DNA from: Prolixibacteraceae bacterium
GTDB lineage: Bacteria; Bacteroidota; Bacteroidia; Bacteroidales; Prolixibacteraceae
Reading direction: 5' to 3'
Length of the DNA: 61,097 nucleotides
Assembly (NCBI GenBank): GCA_029975525.1
Contig: JARKOX010000187.1
Span: forward strand, 1-61,097
Translations under genes and position numbers: made by a program
In this document: positions 24,445 through 33,763 of the stretch, in pieces
Layout of the letters: each line of letters begins with the position of its first letter
Numbering within the stretch: position 1 is the stretch's first letter
Notes under the pieces: generated by a model
What the model was told of the DNA's origin: nothing
The model's input: the letters and a program-made list of their open reading frames with translations, nothing else
Databases searched by the model: none

Positions 24445-27400
24445 TCAGGCAAGGTCTTTCAGCAGGCAGAGATAGGCATCCTCGAGGTGCGGCTTCACAT
24501 TGATGGCGCCCGGAGCAGGCTGTTCTTTCGAGATGCAGCGGGCCTTGATGTTTTCACCGTCGCGCATGTGGTGCACAATCATCTGTTTGTTGGCAAAATC
24601 GTCGAACTGGCTGGCCGGAATGGAGAATTGCCACACGAAACCTTCGCCCAGTTGGACCATATTTTGCGGCGTGCCGGCATATTTGAGCCTTCCGCGGTTG
24701 ATAACCGCCACGTTGTTACACGAGCTGGAGATGTCCTCAATAATATGGGTCGAAAAGATGACGATCCGTTCGCGGCTCAGTTCAACCAGCAGGTTGCGGA
24801 AGCGGATCCGCTCGCGCGGGTCGAGACCGGCGGTGGGTTCGTCGACCACCAGGATGCGCGGCAGGTTGAGCAGGATCTGCGCAATCCCGATACGCTGCTT
24901 CATCCCGCCCGAGAAAGAGCCGATTTTGTCGTCGCGCCGGTCGTACATGTGCACCGATTTCAGCACATACTCCAGGCGCTGGTTGCGGGTTTCGGCGTCG
25001 CTGATCCCTTTCAGGATTGCCTGGTAATCCAGAAATTCCCAGGCGGTCATGTTTTCGTAGCTGCCGAATTCCTGTGGCAGGTAGCCGATCAGCCCCTGCA
25101 GCTCCTCGCGGTATTTTTGGGTATCGAGGCCGTTGATGCGGATTTTGCCGTAACTCTGTTCGAAAATTCCGCAGATGATGCGCATCATGGTCGATTTGCC
25201 GGCGCCGTTGGGCCCCAGCAGCCCGAACATGCCGGTGCCAATATCGATCGACACGCCGCTGAGCGCTTTGAAAGGTTTCTTCCGTTTTCCGATCACCGGA
25301 ATCTGTTTCACCAACCGGAAATAACCCCGGCGCAACGTGCCAAACCGACCGGTAATCCGTTCGATATTGACATTTTTCCGGTGGATATATTCCGAAGAAG
25401 CATAAATAACCAGCAGGATCAACCAGATGAGGCCCACAAAAATTACCATGCCGGGGTTGTCCCATTTTTTGAAGAACAGAAACAGGAAGAGGGCTGGTGC
25501 GCCCCAGAAGATGAGGTTGTAAACCAGTTTGCGGATTTTCAGCAGGCGGGGCTGCCCGGTGCGCTGGTGACGGTTGAGCAGGACCTGCCCGGGCGGAATC
25601 CACAGCAGAAACAGGAAGAAGTAGAGGAGATGCGAGAGGATGAACATCCAGAAACTGTTTTCGATGTAGAGGAAGGTAAACCACACCAGAAACCCGAAGA
25701 GCGGAATTTGCCAGATCAGGTCGTAGAAGTCGCGGCGATGGGTGTAGTCGCGGGTGAGACCGGCCCGTTCCCTGATTTTGAGTCCCCCCTTCCATTCGCG
25801 CATAAAGCGGGAGTCGCGGTCGTAAATTTTCACCAGCTTGCGCACTTCAATTTTGATGGACTCCTGGTCGGAGATCAGCTTGGTGCTGGCCAGCCGCAGA
25901 CTGGTCTGGACGAAGTAGGTTACCCCCGGAATGAGGATGATGACCAGCACAAAATCGAGCAGTTGCCACAGGAAGCTGTCTACTTCGAAATAGATGTAAA
26001 ATGCTGATCCGACAAACAATACCAGGTGCAGCACTTTGATTTTCCAGCTGAGGCTCTTTATCCAGTTGAGCGCGTTTTCCAGGCCGGCATAAACCGTGGG
26101 GATAAAGATGAGCGTCAGGAGGGTGCTGAGCGACAGCCCGCCGATGACGGTGATGGCGAACGGTGCGCCAATGGCGCCGACATATTCCGACTGGCCCAGC
26201 GCCAGCGGGAACATCGCCACAATCGTGGTGATGGAGGTGATGAGGATCGGGCGCACGCGCGACAGTCCGGCCTCGATGAGGGCGCGTGTTTTGCGGTGGC
26301 CCCGCTTCCGCAGGATATTGGTATAGTCGATCAGGATAATGCCGTTGTTGACAACCACGCCCAGCAAAATCAGGAAGCCGGTGAGTGTGTTGGCGTTGAA
26401 GAGGCTGTTGCCGGTAAAGATCAGCGCCAGGAATGAGCCGATAGCCGCCAGCGGGATGGAGAACATCAGCACAAACGGGGTGGTCAGCGATTCGAATACC
26501 GACGCCAGGATCATCAGGATCAGGATAAAGGCGGCAGCAATCAGGAAATAGAATTCACTGAACTGATTCTCTTCGTGGATAACTTCCACCGCCACGCCGG
26601 CCGGCAGGTTGTAGGCCTGAACGATCTGGTCGATTTCGAGCCGGTAGGCTTCCAGCAGGTCTTTCGACTGTTCGGCTTCGGCAATAAATCGGTAGGTGAG
26701 TTCTATCTGTTTCTCCTGGTTTACCCGGGTAACATTTGCCTTTCCGCTGGCATAGACAATCTCGGCCAGATCCTGCAGGTCGTAAATTGCGCCCTGCGAG
26801 TTGCTGATCTTCAGCGAGCGCAGGTCGTCGATGGTTTTGTCTTTCTCCTTTTCTTCGGCTCCTTTTTCCTTCAGGATGATGTCATACTCTTCGTTGCCCT
26901 GTTTGAATTTGACTCCCGAGCTGAATTCGCGGCTGAAAGAGCCCAGTTCGCCGGAGATATTACCGAGCGTCACGCCGTATTCGGTCATCAGCAGCTGGTT
27001 GAAGAGCAGGTGCACTTCGGGGCGGTTGGAGCCGACACTGACGTTGGCGCTGCGAACCGACTCCAGGTTTTCGATAAAATAGCGGAGATCTTCGGCCACC
27101 CCGCGCATCACCGTAAAGTCTTTCCCCCGGATCACCACCCGCTCCTGGTTGGAGCCAATGCCGAGGAAACGGCCAAACGACGCTGCCGGATTTGAACTGC
27201 CCCCTCCCCGGAAACTTTGGCTGGAGGTGGGTTCCGACAGGCTGATTTCGGCATTCGGAATTCCGTTTACGCGGCTCTCCACATCCGATTTGATTTCGGC
27301 AATCTTGCGGTTGGCAATCTTTTCAAAATCTTCTTTCATCGTGATGGTGACAATGGCCTCCTCCGCCTGGATCTTGGAGATGACATCCAGTTTCTCCTGG

Positions 27401-29151
27401 ATATTTTCCAGCCGGTTTTCAATCTCCCGGACCACGATGTCGGTGGCCTCGAGGGTAGAGCCGGTGGGCATGGTCACATACACCGAAAAACGGTCCTGTT
27501 CCACCTCGCGCAGGTTGTTGACGCTGATGGCCAGTACAATGAATATGGTGAGGAAGAAAAGCACCAGTCCCCCGATAATGGTACGGGCCGGATTGCGTAG
27601 GCTCGACTTGAGCAGCAGCACGTAAATCTGGATGATCCGGTTGTTGGTGGTGACCTTTTCGTAGAAGATGTTGTGGGCAGCTCTTCGCTTCAGCAGGTAG
27701 TGCGCGCCCATCGGGATCAACAGCAGCGCCACGGCAAGCGAAACCAGCAGGGTCGAAACAATGGAAACGCCGATGTGGTTGCCCAGCAGGCGCACCATAT
27801 ATTCGCTGGAAAAGATGAAGGGCAGGAAAACGGTGATGGTCGTCAGCGTTGCCGCTACTATGGAGCGCCACACTTCGGTGGTCCCCTGGGTGACCGCCAG
27901 GTCGGGGGTGAATTTTTTGCCCGACAGGCGGTAGATATTTTCGAGGACCACCACGCTGTTGTCGAGCAGCATACCCACAGCAAGCGCCATCCCTACCAGG
28001 GTGAGGCTGTTGATGGAGATGCCGGCGGCATAAAACAGGTTAAAAGCAGTGAATATCGAAATGGGGATCGCCAGCGCCATAAACGAGACGATCCGCAGGT
28101 TTTTCAGGAAAATCCACAGGACAAAAATGGCCAGGATACCGCCCACCAGCGCCAGTTCCATAATCTGGTTGATGTTTTTTTCCATGGTGTCGGCCAGGTT
28201 GGTCTGCACCACAATTTCCACATCTTTCGAAGCCAGTTTGCGGTTCAGCCGGCTGAGGATCTCCTGGGTGCGGTGCGACAGGTCGATCAGGTTCGACTGC
28301 GAATCGCCCACCAGCAACATCGAAATGGCATCCTTGCCGTTTACCCGGCTCAGGGTGGTCTCCTCTTTTACCCCGAAATAGACCTCCGCCACATCTTTCA
28401 GGAAGATCGGCCCTTCGGCAACGATAATGTTTTCGATGTCGTTTACATTTTCATACTCCGACGACACATGCACAAAATACTTCTTTTGCGATTCGTGCAG
28501 GTAGCCGGTAAAGGTCCGGTTGCGGGAGTTGCGGCTCAGCGCGCTTCTGACCTGCGACATGGTGATGCCGTAAGCATCGCAGGCGGCTTTGTCGATGGTG
28601 ATCTCGATCGACCGCTCTTTTCCGCCATACACATTTACCGAAGCAATGCCGTCGATGTTTTCAATTTCGCGGGTTACCTCCTGGTCGACAATGTTGCGCA
28701 GCCGATCGGTTCCGCCGCTTCCCCTCACCTGAAGTTCCATAAACTGGTTGGACAGCTGCTGTACATCTACCCGGTTGACCATCACGGTAAACTCTTCGGG
28801 CAGGTTGTCGGCCGCCTGCTCAATCTTCTCCTGTAACTTCAGAAAGGTATATTTAAAGTTTACATTTTTCTTGAAACTAACCTGGATGGAGGCCTGCCGG
28901 CTGTTGAGCCAGGTTTCCATGGTTTCCACCCCTTCCATGGTACCAATGGCCCCTTCGATGGGAATAACCGCCTGGTTTTCCATGTAACTGGGATCGACTT
29001 CGATGCGCGAACCGATCTGGACGTAAAGCATGGGCAACTCGGCGTCAGGCATAAGTTCCACAGGAAGTTGCCGGTAGGAGATATACCCCAGCAGGGTAAG
29101 CCCCACAAACAACATGCTGATTAAAACTTTTCTTTCGATGATGAACTTCAT
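24445..29151 (-). CDS. RND efflux permease fused to six-TM segment and complete ABC ATPase
   Basis: A 1568-residue inner-membrane protein in one uninterrupted frame. Residues 1 to about 1040 are a full RND permease with N-terminal TM1, two periplasmic porter regions and twelve TM helices. GMLLDNSVVVLENIYR in TM4 keeps the proton-relay acid (about D397). Residues about 1040-1265 hold six further hydrophobic helices with a charged loop of about 60 residues after the second. Residues about 1270-1500 are an ABC ATPase with every motif intact: Walker A GPNGAGKST (about K1319), Q-loop LPQEF, signature SFSGGMKQR, Walker B ILVVDEPTAGLD and H-loop FSTHIIED. A tail of about 70 residues follows. Normal RND permeases are about 1020-1060 residues. 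The protein may use both proton motive force and ATP, or the ATPase may serve the permease encoded downstream. The substrate is unknown. Confidence 0.95.
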   Translation of the reverse strand: MKFIIERKVLISMLFVGLTLLGYISYRQLPVELMPDAELPMLYVQIGSRIEVDPSYMENQAVIPIEGAIGTMEGVETMETWLNSRQASIQVSFKKNVNFKYTFLKLQEKIEQAADNLPEEFTVMVNRVDVQQLSNQFMELQVRGSGGTDRLRNIVDQEVTREIENIDGIASVNVYGGKERSIEITIDKAACDAYGITMSQVRSALSRNSRNRTFTGYLHESQKKYFVHVSSEYENVNDIENIIVAEGPIFLKDVAEVYFGVKEETTLSRVNGKDAISMLLVGDSQSNLIDLSHRTQEILSRLNRKLASKDVEIVVQTNLADTMEKNINQIMELALVGGILAIFVLWIFLKNLRIVSFMALAIPISIFTAFNLFYAAGISINSLTLVGMALAVGMLLDNSVVVLENIYRLSGKKFTPDLAVTQGTTEVWRSIVAATLTTITVFLPFIFSSEYMVRLLGNHIGVSIVSTLLVSLAVALLLIPMGAHYLLKRRAAHNIFYEKVTTNNRIIQIYVLLLKSSLRNPARTIIGGLVLFFLTIFIVLAISVNNLREVEQDRFSVYVTMPTGSTLEATDIVVREIENRLENIQEKLDVISKIQAEEAIVTITMKEDFEKIANRKIAEIKSDVESRVNGIPNAEISLSEPTSSQSFRGGGSSNPAASFGRFLGIGSNQERVVIRGKDFTVMRGVAEDLRYFIENLESVRSANVSVGSNRPEVHLLFNQLLMTEYGVTLGNISGELGSFSREFSSGVKFKQGNEEYDIILKEKGAEEKEKDKTIDDLRSLKISNSQGAIYDLQDLAEIVYASGKANVTRVNQEKQIELTYRFIAEAEQSKDLLEAYRLEIDQIVQAYNLPAGVAVEVIHEENQFSEFYFLIAAAFILILMILASVFESLTTPFVLMFSIPLAAIGSFLALIFTGNSLFNANTLTGFLILLGVVVNNGIILIDYTNILRKRGHRKTRALIEAGLSRVRPILITSITTIVAMFPLALGQSEYVGAIGAPFAITVIGGLSLSTLLTLIFIPTVYAGLENALNWIKSLSWKIKVLHLVLFVGSAFYIYFEVDSFLWQLLDFVLVIILIPGVTYFVQTSLRLASTKLISDQESIKIEVRKLVKIYDRDSRFMREWKGGLKIRERAGLTRDYTHRRDFYDLIWQIPLFGFLVWFTFLYIENSFWMFILSHLLYFFLFLLWIPPGQVLLNRHQRTGQPRLLKIRKLVYNLIFWGAPALFLFLFFKKWDNPGMVIFVGLIWLILLVIYASSEYIHRKNVNIERITGRFGTLRRGYFRLVKQIPVIGKRKKPFKALSGVSIDIGTGMFGLLGPNGAGKSTMMRIICGIFEQSYGKIRINGLDTQKYREELQGLIGYLPQEFGSYENMTAWEFLDYQAILKGISDAETRNQRLEYVLKSVHMYDRRDDKIGSFSGGMKQRIGIAQILLNLPRILVVDEPTAGLDPRERIRFRNLLVELSRERIVIFSTHIIEDISSSCNNVAVINRGRLKYAGTPQNMVQLGEGFVWQFSIPASQFDDFANKQMIVHHMRDGENIKARCISKEQPAPGAINVKPHLEDAYLCLLKDLA

Positions 29152-29332
29152 CTGTATTAATTTTCAATTTAGGTCTCTAATTTTTTCGTATCTGCACTCC
29201 TCTTCAAAGAGAGAATACAATGAGCTGAAATAGCCTCCCCGACAGGGCAGGGATAATTTCTGTTGAAATGGGCTTTCGCTTTTATCGCTGTTTCATGCCT
29301 CGGTTTTAGTGGATTGCTGAGTTTTACACCGG

Positions 29333-32300
29333 TTAAACTGTTCCCTCCTGTTTGCCGCTCAGGCGAACCCGCAGGCGGTCGAGCACATCGTACATACAGG
29401 GGATGACCACCAGTGTGAGCAGGGTCGAGGTGGTGAGCCCGCCAATGACTGCCAGCGACATGGGCGAACGCAGCGAGGCGCTCTCTCCGAAGCCGAAGGT
29501 GAGCGGCAACAGAGCCAGGATCGTGGTGAGGCTGGTCATCAGAATGGGACGGATCCGCTGCTGCCCGGCCATCAGGATGGCTGTTTTGCGGTCGTGACCC
29601 TCTTTTTTGAGCTGGTTGATGCGGTCAACCAGGATAATCGCATTGTTGACGGCAATCCCCACCAACAGGATGATTCCGATGATGGCCATCATGTTCAGTG
29701 TCCGGCCGAGAATAAAAAAGGTGAGGATCGAACCTACCACGGCAAACGGGATGGTGAGCAGAATGGTGAACGGATGGATGAGCGATTCGAACTGGGAAGC
29801 CAGCACCATATACACCAGGATGAGCGAAAGTATCATGGCAAAGGTGAGGTTCTGCATCGACTCCTGCCGTTTTTCCTCTTCGCCGGTAACCTGGATGGAG
29901 TAGTTGGGTTCGAGCGGGATCGAGGCTGTGGCCTGCCGGATTTGGGTGGCTACATGCTCCAGGGCCAGCTCCGGTCCCATTTGTGCGGTGACCTTGGCAA
30001 TGCGGTTCTGGTTGCGGCGGAAGATCTCGCGGGGCGAAGTGCTGTGTTCGATGTTGGCGATTTCGGTGAGCCGGAAAACCTGGGTCCCCGACCGGACCGT
30101 GAGGTCGCTGATCTCGGAGAGGTTTTTCTCGGGGAGTTTGATGGTGATGTCGCGCATTTCGCCGTCTTTTTCGAGCTGACCAGCGCTTTTTCCCTGCAAC
30201 TGATCCTGCAGCTGGGTAACCACCGTGTTCAGGTCGAGGTTGTACATGCCGGCTACCACCCGGTCCACTTTTACTTCCACTTCGGGAGCGCCGTCTTCAA
30301 TAGAGGTTTGCAGGTTAAAAAGTCCCGGGATCTGTGCCATCTTTTCCTTCACCTGGATGCTTACCCGCTCAATTTCGTCGAGGTCTTCGCCTTTCACTTC
30401 CACAATCACCGGCGCCTCGTCGGTGCCGAGGATCGATTTGAGCGCCGACTCTTCTTTCGAAAAACTGAGTTCGAGATCGGCAATTCCGGCGGTGAGCCGG
30501 TCAATATTTTCAATCACCTCGTCGGTGGTGAAATGGGTGTCTTCTTTCAGCGTCACTTTGATTTCAGCCGTGTTTTCCCCTTCAAAAATGGCGGTGGCGC
30601 TGGTGGTGTTGGTCGATGGGCCGGAGAGGGAATAGAGGTTCTGCAGCTCATCGCCCAGGTAGTCGGTCAGGATGGTTTCGATGGTTTTGACCGTTGATTC
30701 GGTCCGTGCCAGTTCGGTTCCTTCCGTCAGTTTCAGTTTGATGGTGAATTCACGCGTTTCGGTTTGCGGCATAAATTCAGTGCCGATAAAGGGAACCAGC
30801 AGCAGCGAAGCGCCAATCAGCAGGAAACCCAGGGAGATGATCAGCCACTTTGCTTTCAGGAATTTTTCGAGCAGCCTGCCGTATCCCCTGAACTGCAGGG
30901 AGCGTTTGACCGGCACCGGTTTGTTTTTGTAAAACCGGTGATACATCATCGGGATGAGGAAGATGGCCACAAAGAGCGAGGAGACCAGCGAAAACGCCAC
31001 GGTCCAGGCCTGGTCTTTGAACAGTTCGCCCGATGCGCCGTGAAGGTAAACAATGGGCAGAAAAACCACAATGGTGGTGAGGGTGGAAGCCGTGATTGCC
31101 CCGCTGACCTGCGAGGTGCCGAAGGCGGCTGCTTCTTTGACACTCATCCCGCTTTCATGGTTTCGGAAGATATTTTCCATCACCACAATAGCATTGTCAA
31201 CCAGCATCCCCGCCCCGAGGGCAAGCCCTCCCAGAGTCATGATGTTTAGGGTGAGGTGGTTGAAATACATCAGGTTGAAGGTGGCAATGATGGAGATGGG
31301 AATTGCCAGACTCACAATAAAAGTGGTGCCGATTCGTCGCAGGAAGAGGAACAGCACAAAAACGGCCAGGAGAATCCCGACCAGGGCGGTTTCCTTAACT
31401 TCGGAAATGGCGCTTTGAATAAATTTTCCCTGGTTGGCAACCACGGTGAGCTGGTAGCCGGGCAGGGCTTTGCGAATCTGCTCGATCGATTTGTTAACCT
31501 GCTCAACTGTTTTTACCGTGTTGAATTTGGTCTCCTTGTATATCGCCAGCCCGATACAGCGTTTGCCGTTGATATGGACAATATTGGCCGGCTCCTTGTT
31601 GGTGAAGGTAACGGTAGCTACATCTTTCAGGAAAATTGGCGCCCGCTGGACGGCGGTTTGCCCGGCTGCTGCTGTCTGGACGGCTTTGTAACCTACGATC
31701 AGGTTTTCAAAGTCTTCGATATCTTTGAGCAGGCCTACTCCTTTTACAATGTACTGAAGCCCCATTTCGGAGATCCGGCCGCCCGACACGCTCCGGTTAA
31801 AATTCTGGATGCGGGTGCTCAGCTCGTCGAGGGTGAGGTTTTGCGATTCGAGCCGGTAGAGGTCGGTCTGGATAACCACTTCGTTCTCTTCCTGCCCCGA
31901 GAGTTCCACTTCGGCCACCCCTTCGAGGCGCACCAGCTCGTTGCGGATATAGTTTTCCGCAATTTTGCGGATCTCATTCATGTCGGTAATTTCGTTGTGG
32001 GTGAGGGCAACGATCATCACCGGGGCGGTATTGGGGTCGTGCTGGGTAATCCGCAGCAGATCGATATCCTGGTTTTGGGCATAGGCATTCAGCGCTTTCT
32101 GCAGATCGAGGAAAGCCTCGTCCATATCTTTGTTCCAGGTGTATTCCACCGTAATCTGGGCGGTGCCGACCTTGGTGAGCGAGGTGACCTGGATCACATC
32201 GGACTGACGGATCGCCAGCGCTTCGATGTTTTCGACAAACTGCTTCTCCATCTCTTCAGGCGGACGTTCGCCAGCCTCTATTTCGATGAACAGGCGCGGC

Positions 32301-32428
32301 GAGTTCAGGTCGGGGAACAGGTCGACGCCCAGCTTGTCGTACGAAATGTACCCCAGCAGCAGGACACCCAGGACCAGCATCAATATCGTGACCGGATAAT
32401 TGACGGAAAATTGGGATATTTTTTTCAT
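29333..32428 (-). CDS. Efflux RND transporter permease (AcrB/MexB superfamily)
   Basis: A 1031-residue proton-driven inner-membrane pump subunit. The start chosen is MKKISQFSVNYPVTILMLVL, the usual RND N-terminus directly before TM1; the open frame runs 29 codons further upstream through GC-rich non-coding-looking sequence. Twelve TM helices and two large periplasmic porter domains are present. GMLVDNAIVVMENIF in TM4 carries the relay acid (about D411). ILLVGIAVNNAIILVDRIN and the repeated LPLTFGFGESASLRSPM segment are typical. It is of normal length and unfused, so the operon encodes two RND permeases of different build, perhaps forming a hetero-trimer as in MdtBC. That is inference. A 199-base gap separates it from the adaptor gene upstream. 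Confidence 0.94.
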   Translation of the reverse strand: MKKISQFSVNYPVTILMLVLGVLLLGYISYDKLGVDLFPDLNSPRLFIEIEAGERPPEEMEKQFVENIEALAIRQSDVIQVTSLTKVGTAQITVEYTWNKDMDEAFLDLQKALNAYAQNQDIDLLRITQHDPNTAPVMIVALTHNEITDMNEIRKIAENYIRNELVRLEGVAEVELSGQEENEVVIQTDLYRLESQNLTLDELSTRIQNFNRSVSGGRISEMGLQYIVKGVGLLKDIEDFENLIVGYKAVQTAAAGQTAVQRAPIFLKDVATVTFTNKEPANIVHINGKRCIGLAIYKETKFNTVKTVEQVNKSIEQIRKALPGYQLTVVANQGKFIQSAISEVKETALVGILLAVFVLFLFLRRIGTTFIVSLAIPISIIATFNLMYFNHLTLNIMTLGGLALGAGMLVDNAIVVMENIFRNHESGMSVKEAAAFGTSQVSGAITASTLTTIVVFLPIVYLHGASGELFKDQAWTVAFSLVSSLFVAIFLIPMMYHRFYKNKPVPVKRSLQFRGYGRLLEKFLKAKWLIISLGFLLIGASLLLVPFIGTEFMPQTETREFTIKLKLTEGTELARTESTVKTIETILTDYLGDELQNLYSLSGPSTNTTSATAIFEGENTAEIKVTLKEDTHFTTDEVIENIDRLTAGIADLELSFSKEESALKSILGTDEAPVIVEVKGEDLDEIERVSIQVKEKMAQIPGLFNLQTSIEDGAPEVEVKVDRVVAGMYNLDLNTVVTQLQDQLQGKSAGQLEKDGEMRDITIKLPEKNLSEISDLTVRSGTQVFRLTEIANIEHSTSPREIFRRNQNRIAKVTAQMGPELALEHVATQIRQATASIPLEPNYSIQVTGEEEKRQESMQNLTFAMILSLILVYMVLASQFESLIHPFTILLTIPFAVVGSILTFFILGRTLNMMAIIGIILLVGIAVNNAIILVDRINQLKKEGHDRKTAILMAGQQRIRPILMTSLTTILALLPLTFGFGESASLRSPMSLAVIGGLTTSTLLTLVVIPCMYDVLDRLRVRLSGKQEGTV

Positions 32429-32464
32429 GTGGTTGTTTTTTAGTTTTTCAGGTGGTGCATCACC

Positions 32465-32513
32465 GCCTGCCGTCAGAGCGGCGCCGGGTTGGTTCTGGCC
32501 TCTCCCGGCAGGC
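32465..32513 (-). repeat. GC-rich nested inverted repeat in the RND leader
   Basis: Outer arms gcctgccg (32465-32472) and cggcaggc (32506-32513) enclose further GC-rich complementary pieces (gccggg/cccggc on the minus strand). It lies between the adaptor stop and the RND start, in a 199-base gap. No T-run follows, so an mRNA-stability or partial-attenuation structure is more likely than a terminator. Confidence 0.35.
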
Positions 32514-32627
32514 ATTTTTGCATCTCATGCTCACAGCATCTGAAAATCGTTTATCGGTTTAATGCCGGACCGCAGCAGTCCCGCTTTCGGGAAAACCGGC
32601 CATCCGGCCGTTGTCGGCCAGGCACAA

Positions 32628-33683
32628 TTACCTGATCACTTTAACTTTTGAGTCGTTCCGCAGCGTCTCGAATCCTTTGGTCACCAGCCGTTCGTTGCGT
32701 TTCAGCCCGGTGAGCACTTCCACCTGGTCCTGGTTTTCGATACCGGTGGTTATCCGGCGTTCGCGGGCGGTGCTCTGTTCCACAATGTAAATCACCTTTC
32801 CGCGGTTGCTGCTGAGGATAATATTTTTGGGAACCACAATTGCACTGTCCTTGCTGGCCACCACGATGTCGGCTTTGACAAACATGCCGGGGCGGAGTTT
32901 CAGTTCGGGGTTGTCGATGAGGATTTTTCCCTTGAAGGTGCGGGTTTCAGTGCTCACGGCCGGCGACAGTTCGTTGACCATCCCTTTCAGGGTGTCCTGG
33001 GCAATGGTGTAGTTGGTGACCACCACCTCCTGACCGGTAACCACCTCGCTGATGTTTTTTTCCGGGAGGTTAATTTCCAGGTACATCTTGTCGTAGCTCA
33101 TCAGGCTAACCATGGGCTGGCCCGAGCTGACGCGCGTTCCGGGCGTGTAATACGGAAGGTCGACAATGACGCCGGCAAACGGCGCCACGATGTTCATTTT
33201 GGAGAGGCGCACCTGGGCATTTTCGTAATTGTAACGGGCATTGGTGGCCTGCACTTCCGAGTTGCGCAGTTCGCGCAGGGTGACGCCGCCTTTTTCGTAA
33301 AGCGACTTCTGTTTTTCATATTCCTGTTCCGAAATTTCAAGGTTCAGCTTCTGGGCATCGATGGCGATGTTGTTTACATACTCTTCATCTTCCAGCTGGA
33401 TAATAACCTGGCCGGCTTTTACGCGGTCGCCCAGTTTGAAGGGTCTGCCGGTGGCAGGATTGGCCATCAGCCGGTATTTACCGGCCATCTCCGAAGAGAG
33501 TTCGGTCTCCTGGGTGGCCTTGGCTGTTCCGGTGGTGTTGATGTATTTCCGGATGGTTTGCGGACGGACATCTTCCACGGAAACCGGCACGGCCAGGTCG
33601 GTTTGCTCATTTTCTCTCCGGGTGTTGCACGAGACGATGGTTGCCAGAGCAGCCATCAGCAGGATGAATCTGATACTTTTCAT
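32628..33683 (-). CDS. RND periplasmic adaptor (membrane fusion) lipoprotein
   Basis: Links the RND permease to TolC. The signal sequence MKSIRFILLMAALATIVSC has a lipobox, so the protein should be lipid-anchored in the inner membrane. Lipoyl halves lie at about 60-105 (LSSEMAGKYRLM...GDRVKAGQVI) and 160-185 (IVAPFAGVIVDL). A short alpha-hairpin (about 108-155) lies between them. Beta-barrel and membrane-proximal domains follow (about 195-350, ending LKRNERLVTKGFETLRNDSKVKVIR). At 351 residues it is normal for RND adaptors. An in-frame Met six codons upstream was not used because the lipoprotein signal starts at the second Met. It lies between tolC and the RND gene. Confidence 0.92.
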   Translation of the reverse strand: MKSIRFILLMAALATIVSCNTRRENEQTDLAVPVSVEDVRPQTIRKYINTTGTAKATQETELSSEMAGKYRLMANPATGRPFKLGDRVKAGQVIIQLEDEEYVNNIAIDAQKLNLEISEQEYEKQKSLYEKGGVTLRELRNSEVQATNARYNYENAQVRLSKMNIVAPFAGVIVDLPYYTPGTRVSSGQPMVSLMSYDKMYLEINLPEKNISEVVTGQEVVVTNYTIAQDTLKGMVNELSPAVSTETRTFKGKILIDNPELKLRPGMFVKADIVVASKDSAIVVPKNIILSSNRGKVIYIVEQSTARERRITTGIENQDQVEVLTGLKRNERLVTKGFETLRNDSKVKVIR

Positions 33684-33763
33684 GTGGTTATTTTTTTTCA
33701 TTTTTTTACTGACCGGTTTTGGAAACCGGGAGGTTTTCCCGGCATTCCGGTTTCACTGTTGGT

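Noticed and set aside
24340-26007. 555-codon open frame on the plus strand opposite the RND-ABC fusion
   Set aside because: Its translation is low-complexity, His/Asp/Gln/Phe-rich and typical of the antisense of a GC-rich membrane-protein gene. The minus-strand frame shows complete ABC and RND motifs.
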